64,000 nt of DNA from the NCBI GenBank assembly GCA_016787755.1, contig JAEUUA010000004.1, positions 211,704 to 275,703 on the forward strand, read 5' to 3'. Origin of the DNA: Cyclobacteriaceae bacterium (GTDB lineage Bacteria > Bacteroidota > Bacteroidia > Cytophagales > Cyclobacteriaceae). The position numbers were made by a program, and so were the translations under genes. This document shows positions 17,949 to 27,245 of this stretch, one piece after another (within the stretch, counting starts at the first letter, position 1; every line of letters starts with the position of its first letter). The notes under the pieces were generated by a model. That model made no database searches. It saw only the letters and a list, made by a program, of their open reading frames with translations, and was not told the origin of the DNA.

Positions 17949-18575
17949 TTAGTAACCCTTTTTATACGCCAGAATATCAATTTTTTGAGCGTCTTGAGGA
18001 TACTCATGCTCCTGGTTAGAGGCAATGAAGACAAGAGTCTCAGCCGGCAGTTGGTCACGATGAGTTATGTACCACTCAATTGATTTGTTGTCAAAATTTG
18101 TGGTGGGTTCATCAAGGAACAAAAGGTCGGCTTGAGCGTATAGGGCCAACCCTAATTTAAGTCGTTGCCTCATGCCCGAGGAAAAATTTGCTATGGCTTT
18201 ATCTTTGGCTCGGGGCAATTCGAAAATCTCAATTAGTTCTTCGGTCGTTTTGTGGTTACGGGCTTTCTTAAATTTGAAATGAAAATTTATCATTTCGGTA
18301 AGGGTAAACTCATCAATCAAATCCATATAGGGTGTTGCAATGGAAATGTGCCTGAAGATTTCATCGAGCGGAATTTCTTTGCCATCTTTTTCATACACCA
18401 CATTTCCCAGGCTCGGTAGCATTTGTCCCCATAAAACCTGCATTAATGTTGACTTCCCTGAACCATTGGGCCCAACGATGGCATATGAATTTGGTGATGA
18501 GAACTGAAAAGTTAAATCTTTAAAAATCCATTCGCGGTTAAACCGCTTGCTTAGATTTTTTGTGATGAGCTTCAT
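17949..18575 (-). CDS. ABC transporter ATP-binding protein
   Basis: The 208-aa ATPase has Walker A GPNGSGKST (about residue 35-43), signature FSSGMRQRLKLGLA, Walker B LLFLDEPTTNFD and an H-loop region that reads IASNQEHEY, with Asn-Gln in place of the common His. No permease is adjacent. Its ATG overlaps the lpxA stop by 4 bp, so it is translationally coupled to the lipid A operon. The permease may be encoded elsewhere, or the ATPase may have a non-transport role. Confidence 0.9.
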   Translation of the reverse strand: MKLITKNLSKRFNREWIFKDLTFQFSSPNSYAIVGPNGSGKSTLMQVLWGQMLPSLGNVVYEKDGKEIPLDEIFRHISIATPYMDLIDEFTLTEMINFHFKFKKARNHKTTEELIEIFELPRAKDKAIANFSSGMRQRLKLGLALYAQADLLFLDEPTTNFDNKSIEWYITHRDQLPAETLVFIASNQEHEYPQDAQKIDILAYKKGY

Positions 18576-19372
18576 TCAAATGCAGCGGTGTTGGCTGAAA
18601 AACCTTTCATAACTCCACGTTCGCTGGTGCGAATGAATGACACGATATAATCTCTTTCAGTGCTTGAAGGTAATTCATTTTCTACCAGGTCGAGGGCTTT
18701 AGAATTATTTAACCCTTTCAAAAAAATGTATCGATACACTTCCTGTATCTCTCCAATTTTTTCGGCTGAGAATCCGCGCCTGCGAAGCCCTACCGTATTT
18801 ACGCCTGCATAGGTAAGTGGCTCGCGTGCAGCTTTGGTATAAGGAGGCACATCTTTACGCACCAACGATCCGCCTGAAATCATCACATGTGAACCTACTT
18901 TCACAAATTGGTGAAGAGCACTTGCACCTCCAATGATTGCCCAGTCCTCAATGGTTACATGTCCCGCTACCTGAACGGTGTTGGCTAAAATACAATGATT
19001 GCCAACGGTACAGTCATGGGCAATATGCACATAGGCCATCAAGAGGCAATCACTACCCACGATCGTTTTGAATTTATCAGAGGTTCCTTTGCTGATCGTA
19101 ACAAATTCCCGGATAACGGTGTTGTCGCCAATAAAGGTTTCGGTTTCCTCCCCAGCAAATTTTAAATCTTGCGGAACCGCTGAGATCGAGGCACCTGGAA
19201 ATATTTTCACATTCTTTCCGATTCGCGCGCCTTCCCATATTACTGCGTTGGGTCCAATCCAGGAGTTATCCCCAATCTCCACATTCGCTTTGATGGTAGC
19301 GAAGGGTTCTATACTTACGTTGGTGCCAATTTTCGCCTCTGGGTGAACGTTGGCTAAGGGATGATAGCTCAT
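18572..19372 (-). CDS. lpxA: UDP-N-acetylglucosamine O-acyltransferase
   Basis: LpxA transfers a 3-hydroxyacyl chain from ACP to the 3-OH of UDP-GlcNAc, the first step of lipid A synthesis. The 266-aa protein has many left-handed beta-helix hexapeptides, the catalytic region VHIAHDCTVGNHC (His in HIAHD) and a helical C-terminal domain. It overlaps the lpxC-fabZ stop and the following ATPase start by 4 bp each. Confidence 0.95.
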   Translation of the reverse strand: MSYHPLANVHPEAKIGTNVSIEPFATIKANVEIGDNSWIGPNAVIWEGARIGKNVKIFPGASISAVPQDLKFAGEETETFIGDNTVIREFVTISKGTSDKFKTIVGSDCLLMAYVHIAHDCTVGNHCILANTVQVAGHVTIEDWAIIGGASALHQFVKVGSHVMISGGSLVRKDVPPYTKAAREPLTYAGVNTVGLRRRGFSAEKIGEIQEVYRYIFLKGLNNSKALDLVENELPSSTERDYIVSFIRTSERGVMKGFSANTAAFE

Positions 19373-20769
19373 GAATCTTTACGGACAATACTTGCGGTCA
19401 TAGAACCTTCACACACGAGACTGTTACCTACATAAGCACGTCCGTACATTTTAGCGATCCCTCTTTTTATGGGTGCAATTAAATCACATTGGATAACAAG
19501 TGTATCGCCAGGCAAAACCATTTTTCTAAATCTAAAATTTTCAATTCCTAAAAAATACGTCCAATAATTTTCTGGATCAGGCACTGTGTTTAACACAAGA
19601 ATTCCTCCGGTTTGCACCATGGCTTCAACTTGTAACACACCGGGCATAACCGGGTTGCCAGGAAAATGTCCCTGGAAATAGGGCTCATTGAAGGTTACAT
19701 TCTTTACGCAGGCAACTGTCTCATTATCTAAATAAATCACTTTATCAATTAACAAGAATGGATACCGGTGCGGAAGAGTGCCTGTGATCCTGTTTATATC
19801 CATTACCGGAGGCAAACTTGGATTATACTTTGGTCTTCCTTTTTTATCATCTTCCTGCATCAGCTTTTTAAGCTTGCGGGCAAACGCAACGTTAGCTGCG
19901 TGACCAGGGCGTGCTGCCAGGATTTGAGCTTTCAAAGGTCTTCCGGCCAACGCTAAATCACCAATAATATCGAGGAGTTTATGGCGTGCAGGCTCGTTGT
20001 TATAGCGCAGTTCTATATTGTTAAGGATGCCTTCTTTTTTAACTTCTACACGCGGCTTGCCGAGCATCTTGGCAATGTTTTCCAATTCATGATTTTCAAC
20101 AACGCGGTCAACAATTACGATAGCGTTATTAAGATCCCCACCTTTAATTAGGTTGTTTTTGTAAAGCATTTCCAACTCATGCAAAAAACAAAAGGTACGG
20201 CAGGAAGCAATCTCTTTTTCAAATTGACGAATGTTGGTGATCGATGCATGCTGACTTCCTAAAACAGGTGAGTTATAGTCAATCATTACCGTTACCCGAT
20301 AATCATCCAATGGCAAGGCAGCTATTTCAACATTGCGGGCAGCTTCCCGATAAAAGATACTATCCTGAACTTCAAAAAAGTCGCGTAGGGCATTTTGCTC
20401 TTCGGTCTCAGCCTCTTTCAAAACATTAACAAACTGTATGGAGCTGCCATCCATAATGGGTGCTTCAGGTCCATCCAGTTGAATCAACACATTATCAATT
20501 TCAAGACCCACTAAGGCTGCTAAAGTGTGTTCAATCGTACTTACCCGTGCTCCGCTTTGTTCAATGGTAGTTCCTCGGGAAACATCCACTACGCGGTCAC
20601 AATCTGCATCAATAATGGGCGAGCCCGGTAAATCAATTCGTTGGAATTTAATTCCATGATTTGGCTTGGCGGGGAGGAAGGTCATATTAGTTTGCACCCC
20701 CGTATGGAGCCCAACCCCGGATAAGGTCACCGATTTCTTAATGGTTTGTTGCTTGTGATTGAGCTTCAT
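19369..20769 (-). CDS. lpxC/fabZ: LpxC-FabZ bifunctional fusion
   Basis: The 466-aa protein fuses UDP-3-O-acyl-GlcNAc deacetylase (N-terminal about 300 residues) with the 3-hydroxyacyl-ACP dehydratase FabZ (C-terminal about 150). LpxC is supported by STIEHTLAAL and HKLLDIIGDLAL, which supply the zinc His and Asp ligands; FabZ by LPHRYPFLLID (catalytic His) and GHFPGNPVMPGVLQVEAM (catalytic Glu). This fusion is standard in Bacteroidota. ATG 20769 is chosen over an upstream TTG because it gives the family start MKLNHKQQTIKKS. A promoter candidate lies just upstream. Confidence 0.96.
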   Translation of the reverse strand: MKLNHKQQTIKKSVTLSGVGLHTGVQTNMTFLPAKPNHGIKFQRIDLPGSPIIDADCDRVVDVSRGTTIEQSGARVSTIEHTLAALVGLEIDNVLIQLDGPEAPIMDGSSIQFVNVLKEAETEEQNALRDFFEVQDSIFYREAARNVEIAALPLDDYRVTVMIDYNSPVLGSQHASITNIRQFEKEIASCRTFCFLHELEMLYKNNLIKGGDLNNAIVIVDRVVENHELENIAKMLGKPRVEVKKEGILNNIELRYNNEPARHKLLDIIGDLALAGRPLKAQILAARPGHAANVAFARKLKKLMQEDDKKGRPKYNPSLPPVMDINRITGTLPHRYPFLLIDKVIYLDNETVACVKNVTFNEPYFQGHFPGNPVMPGVLQVEAMVQTGGILVLNTVPDPENYWTYFLGIENFRFRKMVLPGDTLVIQCDLIAPIKRGIAKMYGRAYVGNSLVCEGSMTASIVRKDS

Positions 20770-20781
20770 ATTAAAAGGGGG

Positions 20782-20812
20782 CAAATTTAAACCCGATTAG
20801 ATGGATTATCAA
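20782..20812 (-). promoter_or_regulatory. Candidate Bacteroidota promoter for lpxC-fabZ
   Basis: On the minus strand a TTG (20812-20810) is followed after 20 nt by TAAATTTG (20789-20782), matching the TTTG-N19/20-TAnnTTTG consensus of the primary sigma factor of Bacteroidota. It would give a leader of only about 5-10 nt, which lowers confidence. The 130-bp gap between lpxD and lpxC-fabZ makes a separate promoter plausible. Confidence 0.45.
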
Positions 20813-20899
20813 GAAAGGGAACGATTGTTAGCAAAGGATGCATTTTTGACCCTTAATCCAATCATTTTTATTCGAATTTTACTATGAATCGGTCTGGAT

Positions 20900-21952
20900 T
20901 CAATTCTCGGAAACACCCGATCTGCTCATCCTTTCTTCAAGTTGTCTCAGGCGAGTATTAAGATCTGGTAATTGTTTGAAGACTGCATATGATTTGAAGT
21001 AGTCTTTAATATCGACTGCCGGGTATCCAATTAGACGTTCACCTTCATCTTTTATCGATTTAGAGATGCCAGCCTGAGCCCCAATGCTGGTATTGTTTGC
21101 AATAACCAAATGGCCGGCAATACCTACCTGACCTGCCAATACGCAATTCTCGCCAATCTTCGTTGAACCTGAAATTCCAGTTTGGGCAGCTATTACAGTA
21201 TTTTTTCCAATTTCTACGTTATGCGCAATCTGGATTAGGTTATCCATTTTTACACCTTTCCGGATGATCGTTGAATCACCAAACATCGTAGCACAATCAA
21301 TTACTGAATTGGCTCCAATAGTTACATTGTCCTCAATCAGTACATTGCCAAGTTGAGGAATGGTCTTGTACGTTTTATCTTCCTGAGGAGCAAATCCAAA
21401 ACCATCACTTCCGATAACCGCACCGGCATGGATAACGCAGTTATTACCAATATGTGTATCAGCATATAATTTCACGTTTGCATGTAAGATGGTGTTGTTC
21501 CCGATCACAACGTTATCACCAACATAAACATGCGGATATATCTTTACATTATCCCCAATCCTCACATTACTTCCGATATAAGAAAACGCTCCACGGTAAA
21601 TGTTTTGTCCGATAACAGATTTCTCACCCAAGTAAGAGGGCTCTTCAATGCCGGATTTTTGAAATGAGATAAGTTTATGATATTCTTCCAGCAATAATGT
21701 GAAACTATTGTAGGGATCATCTACCAGGATAAGTGACGAGTTGATATTTTTTTTGCCCTGGAAATCTTTTTTTACAATAACAGCACTTGCTTGTGTGGTA
21801 TAAATGAATTGCTCATATTTTGGATTGGAGAGAAAAGCGATCTGCCCCTTTTTTGCATCCTGGATTTTGGCAAGCATGTTTATCTTTGCCGTGCCATCAC
21901 CTTTCACCTCACCCCCCAACATGGTGGCTATTTGAGCGATGCTAAACTCCAT
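20900..21952 (-). CDS. lpxD: UDP-3-O-acylglucosamine N-acyltransferase
   Basis: LpxD adds the N-linked 3-hydroxyacyl chain in the third step of lipid A synthesis. The 350-aa protein has the N-terminal uridine-binding domain (ending IEEPSYLG), a long hexapeptide helix and the catalytic-His region LIQIAHNVEIGKN, then a helical C-terminus. It precedes lpxC-fabZ in the same direction. Confidence 0.95.
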   Translation of the reverse strand: MEFSIAQIATMLGGEVKGDGTAKINMLAKIQDAKKGQIAFLSNPKYEQFIYTTQASAVIVKKDFQGKKNINSSLILVDDPYNSFTLLLEEYHKLISFQKSGIEEPSYLGEKSVIGQNIYRGAFSYIGSNVRIGDNVKIYPHVYVGDNVVIGNNTILHANVKLYADTHIGNNCVIHAGAVIGSDGFGFAPQEDKTYKTIPQLGNVLIEDNVTIGANSVIDCATMFGDSTIIRKGVKMDNLIQIAHNVEIGKNTVIAAQTGISGSTKIGENCVLAGQVGIAGHLVIANNTSIGAQAGISKSIKDEGERLIGYPAVDIKDYFKSYAVFKQLPDLNTRLRQLEERMSRSGVSEN

Positions 21953-21992
21953 ATCTTATCTGTGTAAATTTGAATGGTGAATTTTTGGGTCT

Positions 21993-23222
21993 CTACAAAG
22001 ATACATTTTTGGGCCAGCATAAATAGTTTTTCTCTACGATTTTGCTAATCGCCTTAATACTGGGTAAATCAGAGGCATGCGCAATGTCCAGTATCTCACC
22101 TTTCTTGGTTAGAATATTTATTGATTTTCCGCCTGAAACATACGCTTCATTGCTTACCGTACCTAAAGAGTATAAATAATTGGTGTCTTTTCGCAAGATT
22201 CCATATACCTGATGGATTTCTTGCCTTACCTTTTCTACTGCACTTTTCTTTATAGGGTCAGTGGATAAAATTATTTGAAAAAGTTCACGCTGTAAAAGCC
22301 GGTTGCATAACCCAGTCAGAATTGGATCGGCATGATTGCGCCAGCATTTTATTGCTCCCCAAATGTCGTTGTCGTCCATTTGACCAAAAAGATCGAGCAA
22401 TGCATGATTCTCATTGAAGTCAGATAACTTATGATTATTCAATAAGAAATTACCCAATGCATCTGTGGTAGTTAGCTTTTCACCTGCTCGCAATAAATAT
22501 TGAGCTCGTCTGATAATGTTCACCATCATACGCTCCGCACTAAGGGCGGTCTTGTGTAAATACACTTGCCAATACATAAGTCTCCGCGAATGCAAAAAAC
22601 TTTCTATGCTATAGATTCCCTTTTCTTCTACAACCAATTGATCATTATGAACATTTAACATAGCGATAATGCGATCCACACCTATCGTGCCCTCCATCAC
22701 TCCCGTAAAAAAGCTATCACGCTTTAAGTAATCCAGTCGATCAATGTCTAACTGGCTGCTTATAAGTTGGTGAAAGAATTTCCGTGAATAACTGTTTCGA
22801 AAAAATTGAATGGCCAGATCCAGGGCTCCGTTAAACTCTTTATTGATTTCTCGCATGAAGAGATAGGAGATGCTTTCATGCTTTATGTCTTGAAGTAAAG
22901 TTTCTTCCAACGCATGCGAAAGTGGCCCATGGCCAATATCATGAAGTAAGATGGCGACAAGGGAAGCTTCTTCTTCTTTTGCACTAATTTCAATTCCTTT
23001 TAGTTGAAGGTTTTTAATAACCCGACTCATTAAATGCATGGCCCCTAACGCATGATGAAAGCGTGTATGTAAAGCTCCTGGGTACACGAGATCACTAAGG
23101 CCCAACTGTTTTATATACCGCAGCCGTTGGAAGTAAGGATGTTGAATCAAGTCATGGATCAAATCGCTCTGAATCGAGATGAATCCGTAGACGGGGTCGT
23201 TAATGATTTTCTTTTTATTCAA
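21993..23222 (-). CDS. HD domain phosphohydrolase
   Basis: The product of about 409 aa has the HD-domain core of dGTPase/SAMHD1-like enzymes: TRFHHALGAMHLM (first His), LLHDIGHGPLSHALE (HD pair), SSQLDIDRLDYLKRD (final Asp). Such proteins hydrolyse dNTPs or related nucleotides, or serve as regulators; the substrate is unknown. No ATG exists near the 5' end. TTG 23222 yields the usual family start (NKKKIINDPVYGF); the frame remains open up to 23288, but that would overlap porX. The gene is divergent from porX. Confidence 0.85.
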   Translation of the reverse strand: MNKKKIINDPVYGFISIQSDLIHDLIQHPYFQRLRYIKQLGLSDLVYPGALHTRFHHALGAMHLMSRVIKNLQLKGIEISAKEEEASLVAILLHDIGHGPLSHALEETLLQDIKHESISYLFMREINKEFNGALDLAIQFFRNSYSRKFFHQLISSQLDIDRLDYLKRDSFFTGVMEGTIGVDRIIAMLNVHNDQLVVEEKGIYSIESFLHSRRLMYWQVYLHKTALSAERMMVNIIRRAQYLLRAGEKLTTTDALGNFLLNNHKLSDFNENHALLDLFGQMDDNDIWGAIKCWRNHADPILTGLCNRLLQRELFQIILSTDPIKKSAVEKVRQEIHQVYGILRKDTNYLYSLGTVSNEAYVSGGKSINILTKKGEILDIAHASDLPSIKAISKIVEKNYLCWPKNVSL

Positions 23223-23282
23223 ACGATCAATTGAGATTGGACGTATAAACCGTACCTTAGAAAGATTTTTATTCCTAATTAC

Positions 23283-24842
23283 ATGCAAAGATATAGCATT
23301 TTGTGGGCGGATGATGAGATTGATTTACTGAAACCGCATATTTTGTTTCTGCAACAGCGCGGGTATGACATCACCCCTGTCAATAATGGCTCTGAGGCCG
23401 TTGAACTCAGCGAAGCGAAACATTTCGATATTGTTTTTTTAGATGAACACATGCCGGGCATGTCTGGGTTAGAGGCATTGAGTCAAATCAAAAATCATAA
23501 GCCCAATCTCCCCATTATCATGATTACCAAAAATGAGGAGGAGAAGATTATGGAGGATGCGATCGGGGCAAAGATTGACGATTACCTGATCAAACCCATC
23601 AACCCGAGTCAAATCCTATTGGCCATTAAAAAGATACTCGACAATAAGCGGCTGGTGATTGAAAAAACAAACTCCAGTTACCAACAAGAGTTTCAGAAAA
23701 TCAGTACAGCCTTTTTGGACGACATGAATCATGAACAATGGGCTGATATTTACAAGAAGTTAGTTTTTTGGGAACTTCAAATGGAAGAGGCTGATAACCG
23801 CGATATGGGCGAAGTGCTGGAGATGCAAAAGGTAGAAGCCAACCTAAATTTTTGCAGGTTTATAAAACGGAATTATGAAAATTGGTTGAATAATACCAAT
23901 GTGGAAAAGCCCCTTCTTTCTCACCAATTAATGAAGAAAAAGGTCTTTCCTGAACTGAAACCCGGGGAACCAACTTTTTTCATACTCATTGATAACCTTC
24001 GGTTTGATCAATGGAAAACCATTGAGCCGGTGCTGGCCGAATATTTTAATGTGGATAAAGAAGAATCTTATTACTCGATTCTTCCTACTACGACTGCCTA
24101 TTCGCGCAATGCCATTTTTTCGGGTCTCATGCCTTCGGAGATGGCGAAAACTAATCCTGATTTGTGGGTGGGAGAGGATGAAGACGAATCGAAAAATAAT
24201 TTTGAAGATGACTTTTTAGCCAAGCAGATTCGTAAGAATAATCTGAATATAAAATTCTCTTACAATAAAATAAAAAAGCAGGAAGAAGGTAGGGATCTGG
24301 CTGATTCCATTAATAATTTATTTCATAATGATTTGAATGTAATCGTCTATAATTTTGTAGATATGCTTTCGCATGCACGCACTGATATGGCGATGATCCG
24401 CGAACTGGCTCCAGACGAATCGGCCTATCGCTCGATTACCAAATCGTGGTTTATTCATTCGCCCTTAATGGACATTCTAAGAAAAATTTCAGATAAAAAG
24501 GCTAAGGTGATTATTACAACGGATCATGGAACCATTCGCGTAAAGCGACCTTTCAAAATTGTGGGCGACAAAAGTGTGAATTCAAATTTGAGATACAAGC
24601 AAGGCAAGAACTTAGGTTTTTCAGGGGACAAGGTTTTTGAGGCGCCTAAGCCAGAACGTTTTTTTCTACCCAAAACCAACGTATCGACCTCTTATGTGTT
24701 TGCTATTGAAGATCAGTTTTTTGCATACCCTAATAATTATAATTATTACGTGAATTTTTATAAAGACACGTTTCAACATGGTGGGGTAAGCCTGGAAGAG
24801 ATAATCATTCCTTTTATTTTATTATCTTCGAAGAATGCCTGA
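23283..24842 (+). CDS. porX: PorX-type response regulator with PglZ domain
   Basis: The 519-aa protein has an N-terminal receiver (acidic pair D10-D11, phosphoacceptor D54 in FLDEHMPGMSG, Lys in LIKPI), a helical linker (about 130-200) and a PglZ/alkaline-phosphatase-like domain (LIDNLRFDQW, SILPTTTAYSRNAIFSG, NFVDMLSHAR, TTDHGTIRVKRP). This is the architecture of PorX, the response regulator that with PorY controls type IX secretion in Bacteroidota; the PglZ domain of PorX has been reported to cleave oligonucleotides. It starts the operon porX-tsaE-ald, with the tsaE ATG overlapping its end by 8 bp. Confidence 0.93.
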   Translation: MQRYSILWADDEIDLLKPHILFLQQRGYDITPVNNGSEAVELSEAKHFDIVFLDEHMPGMSGLEALSQIKNHKPNLPIIMITKNEEEKIMEDAIGAKIDDYLIKPINPSQILLAIKKILDNKRLVIEKTNSSYQQEFQKISTAFLDDMNHEQWADIYKKLVFWELQMEEADNRDMGEVLEMQKVEANLNFCRFIKRNYENWLNNTNVEKPLLSHQLMKKKVFPELKPGEPTFFILIDNLRFDQWKTIEPVLAEYFNVDKEESYYSILPTTTAYSRNAIFSGLMPSEMAKTNPDLWVGEDEDESKNNFEDDFLAKQIRKNNLNIKFSYNKIKKQEEGRDLADSINNLFHNDLNVIVYNFVDMLSHARTDMAMIRELAPDESAYRSITKSWFIHSPLMDILRKISDKKAKVIITTDHGTIRVKRPFKIVGDKSVNSNLRYKQGKNLGFSGDKVFEAPKPERFFLPKTNVSTSYVFAIEDQFFAYPNNYNYYVNFYKDTFQHGGVSLEEIIIPFILLSSKNA

Positions 24843-25278
24843 ACAGTGGAAACTGTTGCACGAGAGCTCATTAACGTTAAGTGATTTACCTGTTGCGGCA
24901 AAGCAATTAGTGAATCTTAGTAAAGGGCAAGTTGTTTGGCTTTTGCATGGTGAGATGGGTAGTGGAAAAACAACGTTGGTGAAGAGCTTAATGAAGGAGT
25001 TGGGTATCGCTAGCCTGGTAACAAGTCCAACGTTTTCGATTGTGAATGAATATGGGGAGTCAGAAGAGAATACCGTTTATCATTTCGATTTTTATCGATT
25101 AAAGAATGAAACGGAGGCGTTGGATATCGGCTTTGAAGAATATTTGACTTCCGGAAAGTTATGTTTGATCGAATGGCCGGAAAAAGTGATTAACTTGTTA
25201 CCGGAAAAAGTGTTTGAAGTTAAGATTGAGTTTCATGATGCAGTAAGCAGAAAAATATATTTCCGAACTCATGAGTGA
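24835..25278 (+). CDS. tsaE: tRNA threonylcarbamoyladenosine biosynthesis ATPase
   Basis: TsaE is the ATPase that stimulates the TsaBD complex in t6A37 modification of tRNAs reading ANN codons. The 147-aa protein has Walker A HGEMGSGKTTLVK (about residue 38-50), VTSPTFSIVNEY, and the YHFDFYRLKNETEALDIGFEEYL region with the catalytic Asp, then LIEWPEK. It overlaps porX by 8 bp and ald by 8 bp. Confidence 0.95.
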   Translation: MPEQWKLLHESSLTLSDLPVAAKQLVNLSKGQVVWLLHGEMGSGKTTLVKSLMKELGIASLVTSPTFSIVNEYGESEENTVYHFDFYRLKNETEALDIGFEEYLTSGKLCLIEWPEKVINLLPEKVFEVKIEFHDAVSRKIYFRTHE

Positions 25279-26494
25279 AAAAAAGAAAACCGGATTTGAG
25301 GCGCTTGCTAAAACAAGTTTGTATCCGCAAGAGCGGCTGCAAAAGGTAAAAAAAGGGAAACACTCTTTTTTGATTGGTTTGCCCAGAGAGGTTTCACTTC
25401 AGGAAAATCGCATTAGCCTTACCCCCGATGCAGTTGCCCTTTTGGCCAATAATGGTCATGAAGTCATCGTTGAAACCAAAGCCGGGGATGGTTCTAAATT
25501 TTCTGATAAAGAGTATAGCGAAGCAGGTGCAAAGGTTGTTTATTCGTTAGAGGAGGTGTACAAAGCCGATATTCTCCTTAAGATTGAGCCTCCTTCGCTG
25601 GAAGAAATTGAATATTTCAAACCCGGGCAGACCCTTATCTCGGCTCTTCAGATGGGGCACTTAAAGCAAGACTGCATCAATGCTTTGTTAAAGAAACGGG
25701 TGACTGCATTGGCCTATGAATTCATAGAGGACAAAGTGGGTGGGATGCCCATTGTAAGGGCAATGAGTGAAATTGCCGGAAGCACGGTCATGCTCATTGC
25801 AGCAGAATACTTAAGTACGGTTAATAAGGGGAAGGGAATAATCCTTGGCGGAATCACCGGAGTGCCGCCAACCAAAGTAGTTATTATTGGAGCTGGAACT
25901 GTTGCCGAATATGCGGCAAGAGCAGCACTAAGTTTGGGTGCCGAGATTCAGGTGTTTGATAACCACCTCTACAAACTTAGAAGGATTAAGCACACCCTGG
26001 GTCATCAATTTTACACATCAACGATTGATACAATAACACTCGGTGAAAGCTTACTCAATGCCGATGTTGTCATTGGAGCACTTCGTGCCGAAAAGGGAAA
26101 AGTACGCCATGTCGTTTCGGAGGAAATGGTGAAACGGATGAAACCCGATTCACTGATTATTGATTTGAGTATTGACCAAGGTGGTTGCATTGCCACCTCT
26201 GAGACAACTAGCTTAAATAAACCTGTTTATAGAAAGTATGATATTATTCACTACTGTGTTCCGAATGTGGCATCTCGAGTTGCTAATACAGCGAGCACAG
26301 CATTAAGCAATATTTTTACCCCAACAATTTTAAGGGCTGCCGAAGAAGGTGGAGTGGAGGAAATGATTTTTTCTCACAAATGGTTTATGAAAGGGGTTTA
26401 TACCTACAAAGGAACCTTGACAAATGAATCGATAGCGCGTAAATTCGCGATGAAGTATAAAAATATTGAATTGCTTTTGGCAATTCGGGTATAA
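25271..26494 (+). CDS. ald: Alanine dehydrogenase
   Basis: The 407-aa enzyme oxidatively deaminates L-alanine to pyruvate and ammonia with NAD. It has the AlaDH/PNT N-terminal domain (LPREVSLQENRISLTPDAVALL), a Rossmann NAD motif (VVIIGAGTVAEYAARAALSLGAE), and the C-terminal NVASRVANTASTALSN region. A 35-residue N-terminal extension before LIGLPRE is typical of Bacteroidota members. The start overlaps tsaE by 8 bp. Confidence 0.92.
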   Translation: MSEKKKTGFEALAKTSLYPQERLQKVKKGKHSFLIGLPREVSLQENRISLTPDAVALLANNGHEVIVETKAGDGSKFSDKEYSEAGAKVVYSLEEVYKADILLKIEPPSLEEIEYFKPGQTLISALQMGHLKQDCINALLKKRVTALAYEFIEDKVGGMPIVRAMSEIAGSTVMLIAAEYLSTVNKGKGIILGGITGVPPTKVVIIGAGTVAEYAARAALSLGAEIQVFDNHLYKLRRIKHTLGHQFYTSTIDTITLGESLLNADVVIGALRAEKGKVRHVVSEEMVKRMKPDSLIIDLSIDQGGCIATSETTSLNKPVYRKYDIIHYCVPNVASRVANTASTALSNIFTPTILRAAEEGGVEEMIFSHKWFMKGVYTYKGTLTNESIARKFAMKYKNIELLLAIRV

Positions 26495-26511
26495 TGGAAA
26501 GAGTATTAAGT

Positions 26512-27243
26512 ATGAAAAGGTTAGTTACAGTTTTATGTATTCTATTTTTCCAAACTTTTGCATTTGGCCAATGGGCAATACCTGCCAATCTGAGAGCTGA
26601 AAATACGTTGGATAGACTGTCTGATAAAGGAGGTTTATCAAATTCAGATATTCTCTATGGAGTACCCGGTGACCCCGGTGGAGTAGTTGGCGATGTGTAC
26701 CTGAATGATAAATGGAATAGTGCCACCATCTTGTTATACCAGTCGGAGACTATGATTGAGGGGTATCCGGTAAAGTATGATATCAAAAGTAATTTAATTG
26801 AAATAAAATCGAATGCTGGAATTAAAGTGTTGGATGTAAGGAGAATCAAGAATATGGTATGGAAAGATTCGGTTACAACTACTCCTCAGTATTTTATAAA
26901 CGGAAGTGAGTTCAAGAAAGACGGAACTCCTTTTGTGGGATTGTTAGAGGTTTTGGTAGATGGGCCCATGCCCTTACTTAAAAGAACTCAATTATTTGTT
27001 AAGCAGCCTACTTATAATGCCGCTCTGGATGTCGGCTCAAAAGACGTTAAACTTTATAAGAAGTCCATAATTTTTTATGCTAAAGATGGTGGACTAGTTG
27101 AAGTTAAAAATAAAAAAGATGTCCTTGAGGCTTCTGGAGCATTAGCTAAAGAGGTTGAAGCTTACATTAAGAGTAATAGGTTGAGCATAAGCAAGGATGA
27201 AGGCGTTAGTCGTGCTTTTGAATTTATAAATTCAAAGTTGTAA
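26512..27243 (+). CDS. Secreted hypothetical protein
   Basis: The product of about 243 aa has a signal peptide (MKRLVTVLCILFFQTFAFG) followed by a strand-rich domain (VYLNDKWNSATILLYQS, YDIKSNLIEIKSNAGIKVLDVRRIKNMVW) and a Lys-rich C-terminus. It resembles the uncharacterised secreted proteins common in Bacteroidota. The open frame begins at 26494, sharing bases with the ald stop; ATG 26512 gives the cleaner signal sequence. It is likely the last gene of the porX transcript. Its stop lies 2 bp from the convergent valS stop. Confidence 0.7.
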   Translation: MKRLVTVLCILFFQTFAFGQWAIPANLRAENTLDRLSDKGGLSNSDILYGVPGDPGGVVGDVYLNDKWNSATILLYQSETMIEGYPVKYDIKSNLIEIKSNAGIKVLDVRRIKNMVWKDSVTTTPQYFINGSEFKKDGTPFVGLLEVLVDGPMPLLKRTQLFVKQPTYNAALDVGSKDVKLYKKSIIFYAKDGGLVEVKNKKDVLEASGALAKEVEAYIKSNRLSISKDEGVSRAFEFINSKL

Positions 27244-27245
27244 TT

